This document shows positions 38,401-46,435 of a stretch of 64,000 nt of DNA, in pieces (the first letter of the stretch is position 1; each line of letters begins with the position of its first letter). This stretch comes from Tiliqua scincoides. Its lineage: Eukaryota > Chordata > Lepidosauria > Squamata > Scincidae. The notes under the pieces were generated by a model. That model worked only from the letters and a program-made list of their open reading frames with translations, ran no database searches and was not told the DNA's origin. A program made the translations under genes and the position numbers. Location of the stretch: positions 222,278,596 through 222,342,595 of the forward strand of contig NC_089824.1 in NCBI RefSeq assembly GCF_035046505.1, written 5' to 3'.

Positions 38401-41400
38401 CTTGGGGGGGTGACACCACTAGTGATCAAAATCACTAAAATCACAGTTTGGAGGAATAATACCAGCATGTTAAATATCAATCAATGCGCAATTTCATGCA
38501 GCATGTGTTCTATCTTTGTTCTATCAAAAGGTATAGCCAAAAAACCAGTGGAGGCGGAGTGATGGTACATCACCATGCCCACCACCTGGGGTGTTGCCCC
38601 GCCCACTGCATTGGGGGGTGACCCGCTGGCATCCCACACCGGGTGACGCAAACTCTAGTGACGCAACTGCCAGGATCTGACACTTATGGTGGATCCTAAC
38701 CCCAATCCTGAGATCAGTTCAGGAAGCACAATATGTGGAACTCACTGCCACATGCAAGTCTTGCAAGTATGAGGATTGCATAAGAGAAAAGACTGTGCCA
38801 CATTTTCTGGAAAAAGGAGAGTAACAGAAGATGCAACTGAGGTATTTCAAAATACTGAATGATGAAGAGAAGTCCGGCTGCTCTCCTACTTACCCAGCGC
38901 AAGGCACACACTGAAATTAGAAAAGGCAATGTCTTAGACTGAGATCAGTTCAGGAAGCACAATATGTGGAACTCACTGCCACATGCATGTCTTGAGGTAA
39001 GTATTATACAAAAACTGATATGACAGAGAAAAATCTTGAAAAAGGCTAGCTAAGTCTACAAGGACTGCCCCTCCAAAAGACAGAATGAAATCCTGTACAA
39101 AAGGATATCAAAATACTGGGAGTCAACAGGAGAGAGGCTAGAGTTTAAGGTAAACTGGAATTCCTGGGCAGGCTGAGTCAGCTCCAGGTTGCTCAGATTT
39201 GCACCACCTCTTTGGGTGGCACAGATCCAAGTAGACCCACTGGGGCTGCTGCAGCTCTACCTGGGGCAAGGGGAATTATTTCCCCTTACCTTGGGCCAAG
39301 CCACAGCCAGCCCGAAACCTGCGCTGGATACAGCATAGGTCCACCGGCCTCCCCATTCCAGTGTAAGTTAGGATTATGCTGCTCTTTTCGCTGGATAACA
39401 CCTAGTTCTAGTATTGTGAGAGCAGGAGGGAGGAAAACTTCTCTCTCTCTCTCCACTCCATGCATACTTTTGTACACCTCAATCAGGTTCCCCCATATCA
39501 CCTGTTTTCAAAGCTAAAAAGTTCCAAATTGTAGCCGTTCCTCATGAGGAATGTGCTCCAGCTCCCGGATCATTTTGGTTGCCCTCTTTTGCACCTCTTT
39601 CAGTTCTACAATATCCTTGTTGAGGTGCAACAACCAGAACCTCACACATTATTCCAAATGCAGCCAAATGACAGATTCATCATATGATAATATTTTGTAT
39701 TGGCAACCTTCAGTCTCAAAAGACTATGGTATCGCACTCTGAAAGGTGGTTCTGGCACAGCGTCTAGTGTGGCTGAAAAGGCCAATCCGGGAGTGACAAT
39801 CCCTTCCACACCGGGAGCAAGTGCAGTCTGTCCCTGGTCTGTCTCCCTGGCTATGGGCCTTCCTTCTTTGCCTCTTTGCCTCAGACTGTTGGCAAAGTGT
39901 CTCTTTAACGGACCGTGGCGAGGCAACACCTTACTGACTGGGGACTGCCCAGCTTAAGGCGGGCGGTAGCTGCCCAATGAGATGCAATGATCTCTCCCAT
40001 CGTCGGAAGCAGCCCCTGGCGTCACGCTCTACACCAATCGAGCGAAGACTTATAACCGGTAAACTGCTGCTTCCCGTGTTGTGCCGAAGCCGTATGGCGA
40101 AGTTGGAGTGTCCTCTCCAGTGCGCGAAGCCTGGGTAAAGAAGGTATGGAGGATAGGCTGTTACCCATGCAGCAAATCCCCCCTCTCCACGTTGCTGGAA
40201 TGGTCCAATGGAAAGGCAGAAGCCAATACGGTTGGTTCCAGCGGCATCGCAGGAGTTGCCAGAATGTGACTGTGTTCAGCCATGAACTGCCTCAGGGACT
40301 CCGGCTCCGGATTTTGCCTCGAGGTTGACTCCTGAAGCCTTTCCCATAACTGGATGTAGCCACAAGGCAGTGGAGGTTTGGGATCAGAGTTTTCCTTCTC
40401 TTAGATGAGCTGCCTTCCCCCCCTCCCACCTCGCATCCTATAATATTTGCAGTCTTTTTTCAACTAGCTTTTCAAATGACCGCAGCATGAAATCTGCCTT
40501 CTTCACACACACTCCAACACACTAGAAAGATGACAGATTCCATGCTAAGAATCTTTAGGAAAGGGATTCAAATATAGATGCCAAGTTTTTAGAGTTCTGG
40601 AACTTAAGGGGACCAAAGGCCATATAGTTCAATACCCTCCCACACTCACCCACCTGCCATTTCCAGCACAACCAATCCAATTCAAATCATAAATGGGCCA
40701 CAACAGAGAGACAAATCTCTGAAGCCTTGCACAGTGGGTCCTGATGTATTTCCCGTGCTATTGCAAAGGATGTTATATTTGCCCCACAGTCTTCATCAAA
40801 ATTTCCATCTATAGCCTCCAAGAGCAGGTTATTCTTCCTCCTGCCAGGATTGGGGTGGTGCTCCTCCCCCCCAAACTCTGAGCCACTTGGCTGAGCTGTG
40901 ATGACTCATTGTTCCACTTCGTGCCCGGAACGCACCTGGCACCGGAAGAAGGAAGAAAGCACCGCTCCCTGCCCGAGTGGTCTGCAGTTGCAAGGGAAAG
41001 AGCGGGCTGGGGGCAAATGGGGGGCAGGAGAAGCACGTCTGGTGGTCTCGGTTCACAGGTCTCTGCCCCGCGTTGCAGACGCAACAGGGACCTCTAGCGT
41101 CGCTCACACATGCGCACGCCACTAGATGTCACTGCAGCCGAGTTCGGGAGGGCAGGAAATTGGCTGCAGGTTTGAGGCTGTGGCAACGCGCGTTTGGTAA
41201 GCGCGCAGGGGGTGGGGTGCATGGCGCGTCACCTCCCCCCCCCCCGCAGCACGTAACCTGGTGAGGCCCGCACCCCCCCGCGCCCCCCTAGAGACACCAG
41301 CACACTAGCATACCTGTAGAGTTTGTACTTGGACGCAAAGGCCTTGCCACAGTGCAGCTGCGGACAGCAGTATGGCCTCTGCTCTGGATTTGCTCTCAGC

Positions 41401-41564
41401 TTCTCCACACTGGCGAAGGAGGCTCCTGACAGCTCATACTGGCATTTTCCTGGGCTCTCGCTCTCTCGGCCCTTGGGCCTGGGCACTAGTTTCCACCCCG
41501 TCTCCTGCTCCTCCTGCTTTGCATCTTGAATCCAGTTGGGGACGTGGGTGAAGAATGCTGTCAT
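35462..41564 (-). CDS. PLAGL2: PLAGL2, PLAG1-family C2H2 zinc-finger transcription factor
   Basis: Nuclear zinc-finger activator related to PLAG1 and PLAGL1. Two coding exons on the minus strand, 41564-41314 (251 nt) and 36665-35462 (1204 nt), join in frame through the split Arg codon of KLYR|HLATHSAQKPH. They give 484 residues plus TGA; human has 496. The N-terminus is MTAFFTHVPNWIQDAKQEE. Seven C2H2 fingers run from about residue 66 to 240, the first of C-x4-C type (CPQLHCGKAF) interrupted by the intron. The last is followed by SHSQELLKIKAEPVD. IKAE and VKEE match the two known sumoylation sites. The C-terminal half is Pro/Ser/Leu-rich and ends TTLPRFHQAFQ. The start is chosen by match to the human N-terminus. 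An AG acceptor lies just upstream (TTCCAG|TAGGCCTGCC then ATG), so a non-coding first exon is expected, probably in the CpG island near 45.9-46.2 kb. The open frame continuing 5' of 36665 into the intron is not part of the protein. Confidence 0.96.
36955..37112 (-). mobile_element. Old CR1-like LINE fragment
   Basis: AATCTGTCCAATTCCCTTTT, TTTGTGGCAATCAATTCCAC and GACTGATTGTGC are the reversed 3' coding end seen in younger copies (compare 725-815). It lies in the PLAGL2 intron between the coding exons. Confidence 0.75.
37405..38669. mobile_element. hAT-type element with perfect 8-bp target duplication
   Basis: The left end is CAGTGGCGTCGCTAG and the reverse complement of the right end is CAGTTGCGTCACTAG. 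CCAGGATC flanks both sides (37397-37404 and 38670-38677). About 1.27 kb, without a transposase frame. Near the ends it carries CACCGGGTGACGCA on both arms. A second, internal hAT-derived end is present at 38279-38375, so it is a host for a nested or captured element. Confidence 0.85.
38279..38375. mobile_element. Fragment of another hAT element, nested
   Basis: GACGTCACTTCTGGTGGGTC, then AAAAAGTGGGTCCCAGTGCT and GTTTGAGAACTGCTG match the right end of the element at 12348-12749. It lies wholly inside the element at 37405-38669. Confidence 0.7.
38709..38767. repeat. Extra partial copy of the duplicated block
   Basis: About 55 bp beginning CTGAGATCAGTTCAGGAAGC repeats the middle of the block (38939-38998 and 33420-33479) but lies upstream of its start. 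The locus therefore reads middle, then start, middle and end. Confidence 0.85.
38768..39162. repeat. Direct duplication, copy 2
   Basis: 395 bp matching 33250-33649 at roughly 98-99 percent by eye. It lies in the PLAGL2 intron, whereas copy 1 lies in the probable 3' UTR, 5.5 kb away on the same strand. Sequence identity ends abruptly after ACTGGAATT at both places. Confidence 0.9.
39360..39670 (-). mobile_element. Old CR1-like LINE fragment
   Basis: TTGTACACCTCAATCAGGTT, TCATGAGGAATGTGCTCCAG and TTGGTTGCCCTCTTTTGCAC are the diverged reversed counterparts of younger copies (compare 945-1075). Located in the PLAGL2 intron. Confidence 0.8.
39697..40343 (-). mobile_element. LINE C-terminal fragment (RTE-like, clade unsure)
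   Basis: On the minus strand the part 39906-39697 is about 97 percent identical to the reverse complement of 43190-43399. It encodes a decayed version of the C-terminal region described there. The stretch 39910-40343 is unique to this copy in the window and includes CGGCTCCGGATTTTGCCTCG. It probably belongs to the same element; its limits are uncertain. Confidence 0.65.
40830..41290. other. GC-rich intronic block next to PLAGL2 start-codon exon
   Basis: It has many CpGs (e.g. GCGCGTTTGGTAAGCGCGC and CTAGCGTCGCTCACACATGC) and a long C run at 41238-41246. It lies immediately downstream, in PLAGL2 sense, of the first coding exon. It could be an intragenic CpG island; no start motif is decisive. 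Confidence 0.4.
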
Positions 41565-42447
41565 GGCAGGCCTACTGGAAGAGGGCCATATGAAGTAGAA
41601 CTCTTGCTCATGGGCATCTCACAGGTACGGTCATGTCCACAAACACCTCTCAAAAGCTTCTACAGAAGGTCTCCATCTGAAATAGTCAATTGGAACTGAA
41701 TGCATACATGCACAGAGCTGGGAAAAACTTACATCTTTAGATGCTACTATCAAGTTTTAAGCAACAGCTCACAGCATCATAATTTAAGGAATACCTGGGA
41801 TTTTTTCTCCTATCTTGAAAACACATGTTGCAATATTTAACAGGAAGACTGCTACTATGATTTGAAGTGTCAATGCTAGTGCAAAATTCCTGCAACAACA
41901 GGGCTATCCCAACTCCACGTTTTTTATGCTTGCTCAGGACTTTTACTTGCCAGCACAACAAGCTCTACACTCAAGCCTAAGAAATTCCCTTTACTCTTAC
42001 AAATTGGCAGAAAGGATGGCAAATTTGGGTTGCACATTCTCAAACATATTGCTTCATACGTGTGGCATGACATGAACTGCCTGACAGGTGGCCTGGAATA
42101 CATCCACCCGGAAGTTGGAGTAACCCTCCTAACCCTATCTGCAATCCAAACCACTTCTGCTACAGAAAGGTTAGGGCTGATCTCACAAGCCCTTCAGTAG
42201 AAGAGGAAGTACTGAAATACAAACCTCCATCTTATCATCAGTTATGAAAATGGATTTTGAGATAAGATCAGGGTCTGGGAGCACCAAATCCTATAGCAAG
42301 GCTGAAGCTAGGCAGGCATGAACCTGATCACTGTGCAGGTGGGACACAACTGGCACTCCCATTATAAGTGAACTTTCTGAAGGAAGATCAGGCTGCATGA
42401 ATAAGACATCCTCAAGGAACAAGTGAAATGCCTGATCATACTCTAAG

Positions 42448-42714
42448 CAGAGGTGCCCAAACTTGCAACCGCTGTGTGCCTGGAATGTGGTCCCTGTTCA
42501 GGCTGCAGCTTTCTGTTCCACCCATGCATGGCTCATTGTCTGGGTAGACCAGGAAGCTCTGGGCAGTCGCGTCAGTTGCCCAGAGTCCCAGAAGGCTGTG
42601 AGACAGGATATCCAGGCAGATGCAACTGCCCAGAGCAACAAGCCGTGCAGGGATGGAATGCTAAGGTCCAGTCACCCTGGATTTGGCCCCCAGGCAGGGG
42701 TTCAAGCAGCCCTG
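42448..42714. mobile_element. hAT remnant
   Basis: It starts CAGAGGTGCCCAAACTTGC and ends GGTTCAAGCAGCCCTG, decayed inverted ends. Flanks ACTCTAAG and CTCTAAAG are similar. The interior is diverged, with GGATTTGGCCCCCAGGCA near the right end. Confidence 0.55.
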
Positions 42715-43080
42715 CTCTAAAGTGACAATGCAAACTTACTTAAGAGCCAACCTATAAAACACAGTGGGGTCATTTCACGTCAAATCATCACACTGTTTCA
42801 GACTGACCTCCTTAGATTTTTATGAAATTAGAGTGCTCATTTGTTCTATGCTGTGATGCAAACATACCAATTTTTAGCAGCCTATATTCCTTAATTGAAA
42901 TTTTATAGCTACGTAAAAGTTCAAAATTTTATCAAAAAATGGCATGCTAGTGATACTTTAACTAGCTGTAACTCAGACACCAGTTGAGATATTGAACTGG
43001 GGGAGGTATAATTCTAAAGCCCTTTTAATGAGCCTTCATACAATATGCAACAGGACGGGTTTAATTTTTTTTTAATTGAA

Positions 43081-43404
43081 AATTTAGAGGGATCTGAAGG
43101 CCTTGGGGATGGACCTCAACAAGTGGGAAACCCTGGCCTCTGAGCGGTCCGCCTGGAGGCAGGCTGTGCAGCATGGCCTTTCCCAGTTTGAAGAGACACT
43201 TTGCCAGCAGTCTGAGGCAAAGAGGCAAAGAAGAAAGGCCCATAGCCAGGGAGACAGACCAGGGACAGACTGCACTTGCTCCCGGTGTGGAAGGGATTGT
43301 CGCTCCCGGATTGGCCTTTTCAGCCACACTAGACGCTATGCCAGAACCACCTTTCAGAGCGCGATACCAGAGTCTTTCGAGACTGAAGGTTGCCAATACA
43401 AGAC
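43081..43404 (+). mobile_element. LINE C-terminal fragment (RTE-like, clade unsure)
   Basis: A plus-strand open frame (43103-43408) reads SERSAWRQAVQHGLSQFEE, then CTCSRCGRDCRSRIGLFSH. This is the zinc-knuckle-bearing C-terminus typical of some endonuclease-RT LINE proteins. The frame is open across the fragment. It sits 5' of the PLAGL2 start-codon exon, inverted with respect to the copy at 39697. Confidence 0.75.
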
Positions 43405-43708
43405 TTAAATATTTTTTTTCTCTGTAAGTTTAAAAATTTGAAAAAATGCATTTCTTCAATAACTATGCAGGATCTTTAAGTACAACAAGCTTTTATCAAA
43501 ATCTAAGAACACGAGGTAGAAAAGTATATGATGTGACATGGAATGACCCAGTGAGACTTTTTCAAATGAGCATATTGGGATCAGGACATATTGGGAACAT
43601 TTTTAGTCTGTTTAGCTTTGTTACAAGAATTGCCGTTTCTAGCACACAGCTGAGTTAAATAAGTGTTTCATAATAGTGGAAATGTACAATTCCTATGGTA
43701 GTCCTATG

Positions 43709-44105
43709 GACATAAGAACATAAAAAGAGCCCCGCTGGCTCAGGCCATAGGCCCATCTAGTCCAGCTTCCTGTATCTCACAGCGGCCCACCAAATGCCCC
43801 AGGGAGCACACCAGATAACAAGAAGACCTGCAAGGCTTCCTGGGAATTGTAGTTAAGAACATAAGAACAGCCCCAATGGATCAGGCCAGAGGCCCATCTA
43901 ATCCAGCTTCCTGTATCTCACAGCGGCCCACCAAATGCCCCAGGGAGCAGACCAGATAACAAGAGACCTGCAAGGTTTCCTGGGAATTGTAGTTAAGAAC
44001 ATAAAAAGAGCCCCGCTGGATCAGGCCATAGGCCCATCTAGTCCAGCTTCCCGTATCTCACAGTGGCCCACCAAATGCCCCAGGGAGCACACAAGACAAC
44101 AGGCA
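43709..44105 (-). repeat. Tandem array of three CR1-like 3' ends
   Basis: Three head-to-tail units start at about 43709, 43854 and 43994. Each has AAGAACATAARAA, GAGCCCCGCTGG or CAGCCCCAATGG, and CCAGCTTCC through ACCAGATAACAAG. The first two units end in GCAAGG[CT]TTCCTGGGAATTGTAGTT directly before the next unit. Unit spacing is about 140-145 bp. Elsewhere in the window this 3' end is single. Confidence 0.9.
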
Positions 44106-44973
44106 CAACCTGGTTAAGACAAAATGCCATAAGTTTCTCTTCCTCACAGCCGGCCCATGAGTTCCACTGCCATGTTTTAATTTTGCAGTGGGAGTTCTCT
44201 CTGCTTTGGCTGTTTCCACTCCATAGGTGTCATTTTCAGAAAACTACCTTGTCAGAAAACTATCTGTTGTAAATGTGCAGTCATCCTTCAGCCTCATTCT
44301 TCAACACTATTTAATCTGGACTAGGCCCACTGAAGCAAAAGACTTTCTTCACATTTCAAACAGACTAAATTCCTGCCTTCCAATCCAAGTGGTTTGCTTT
44401 GCTAATTCACAAAGCTCACTCTTGGTCCTTGCTGGAAGGAATACCCTTTCTTGTGTCACCTGCTACAGGGATGCCAAGACTCTTTTGCCTTTGTTTTTAA
44501 TGATTTTTGCACTTGCACATCTGGCAAGCTGACAGGGCAGGCTGCCATGCAGGCCATGTGGAGAAAGCAGGCCAAGTGTTTCCATCCAAATAGGTCAAGG
44601 CCAAGTGATATTCCCAGAAAGGTGGGCACACAGCCAGAGAGCTCCAGTGCTTTCCACAGGTCCTTCTGTCTCCCAGTGCAAACTGAACTTCCATCAGCAC
44701 TTGGGACAGCGAACCTGCAGAACTCTTGACCCAAGGGTCTGAAATGTGGTTCACCTCACTAAGGCACATCCTAATGGCAGAATCCCAGAAATCCCTATTA
44801 AACTCCCAAATAAACAACTGCAAAGGTGCATAATCTAGTCCTATGGAGACAGGGTGAATTGAAAAACAAAGTTTGCACAGAACTACATGACACACTTTCT
44901 CACAGGATGGAGAATCCTTATATATCATTCAATGGGGGGCCAATTTCAGAACTCCTCTTTGATACAGACCAGT

Positions 44974-45075
44974 GTTCTTCAGCTTTAGGGTCAGGACCCC
45001 AACGGGGTCACGAAGCCTCAGCTGCGGGGATGCGGCAACATACAGGAATGAAAAAGGTTGTAGACTAATGAATTA
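44974..45075 (+). mobile_element. hAT end fragment
   Basis: CAGTGTTCTTCAGCTTTAGG followed by GTCAGGACCCCAACGGGGTC resembles the left end of CAGTGGTTCTCAA-type hAT elements. No right end is found. Confidence 0.45.
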
Positions 45076-45474
45076 GAGCACCAACAGGTAAAGGGGATGG
45101 CATCAGGTGTACCCCTTCAGACACCACAAGACCGTCTCCCCGTCCTGCTCAGGTGCTTGGCAATTGTGCCAAAATAGCCTTTACTAGTGCCAGGCTTCAG
45201 GGTAATGTTTTTACTCTTTCTAATAACAATACAGTATTTGGTTATAGTGAACAGTGCTGGGATGGCATTATGGGGGGGGGGTGGGCAGGATCCTAGGAGG
45301 GGGACAGGCTCAACGGTGGGGTCCCCGTCTCAGCACAGCCCATCCCCAGAAGGGACATGAGGTCCCAGAGTCCTTGGAAAGCACTGTCACTGTGTGAGGT
45401 GAGGCAGAGCCTCCCCAACAGAGTCCTATGAAAAGCGCCGCTGCTGCCATGTGAGGCGCTCAAGCACTCTCAAG

Positions 45475-45873
45475 CCACACACAACACCTCCCTGCTCCTA
45501 CAAGCCCGATCCTGCCCAACCTTTCTCTGCCCCCCTTCCTCCCCATATCCCTGCTCCCATGAGCCTGATCCTGCCCAAAGGGCCCGATCCTGCCCAACCT
45601 TTCTCTGCCCCCTCCACCCGCACTTCCCTGCACCTATGAGCCCGATCCTGCCAAAGGGCCCTATCCTGTCCAACCTTTCTATGCCCCCCTGCCTCCTCAC
45701 CCACCTGCTTCACAGAGCCCGATCCCTCCCCACGTCCCTGCTCCTATGCGCCCGATCCTGTCCCAACTTTCTCTGCCCCCTCCCTCGCCACGTCTCGGCT
45801 GCTAAGGGCCCGATGTTGACCAAGCCTTCTCTGCCCCCCTCCCACCACACGTCCCTGCTCTCCCCCCAAGCGA
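45475..45873. repeat. Degenerate ~70-bp minisatellite
   Basis: Five to six imperfect units are built on AGCCCGATCCTGCCCAACCT, TTCTCTGCCCCC and CCCTGCTCC(T/C)A(T/C)GAG. Examples start near 45507, 45568, 45639, 45716 and 45745. The array is C-rich on the plus strand and stops at the edge of the CpG island. Confidence 0.8.
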
Positions 45874-45879
45874 GACCTG

Positions 45880-46435
45880 AACCCCGGGCCCCCAGAGCGC
45901 GGCCTGCCCCACACCAGCCCCCCCAGCGGCCTCCGCCCGCCCCCCAGCCCGGGGTCCTCGCCCGGCCCGAGGCGCGCGGCGGCTCACCCACCCCGGCACC
46001 GCCGCCTCGGGCTCCCCGCTGCTGGCTGCTCCCGGCGCCCGCGGGCGGAGCAAGAGGCCCGAACGCTCGCTCTGGGGACGGGGGCGGCCCCATGGCCGGG
46101 GCGCGTCAGGCGCGGCGCGCGGCCCTCCCCGCTTGCCTCACTCTGGCGCCCCTCAAGGCCTCCATGGCGCCACATCCGGCCCAGGCCGGAAGTCCCCCTC
46201 GGAAAGCCTGATGGCGGCGGACCCGGACCCGCCCTCCTGGGTGTGCGCATGCGCCTCCGCGGCGGTGGGCGTGTCCGCGAGGCGAGGGGGCGTGGCCTTC
46301 GCGGCTCCTCGGCATGGCGGGTCCTGTGAGGTTTGCTTGGTTACCTCTCCTCCTCCTTGGCCCCCTCCTCGCGGGGGGCAGCGACGGCGACTGGGACGCG
46401 GCTGGGTACCTGCTGTACTGCCCCTGCATGGGTGG
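45880..46435. promoter_or_regulatory. CpG-island bidirectional promoter of PLAGL2 and POFUT1
   Basis: A dense CpG stretch covers the start of POFUT1 (ATG at 46314) and is the only suitable place for the untranslated first exon of divergent PLAGL2. Motifs seen: ETS/GABP-type CCGGAAGT (46186-46193), YY1-type ATGGCGGC (46211-46218), a full NRF1 palindrome TGCGCATGCGCC (46244-46255) and GC box GGGGGCGTGG (46286-46295). No TATA box is apparent. The shared promoter arrangement is known for the human genes; the exact start sites here are not determined. Confidence 0.75.

Noticed and set aside
45636-46211. 191-residue plus-strand Pro-rich frame
   Set aside because: It is the minisatellite and CpG island translated; low-complexity with no domain.
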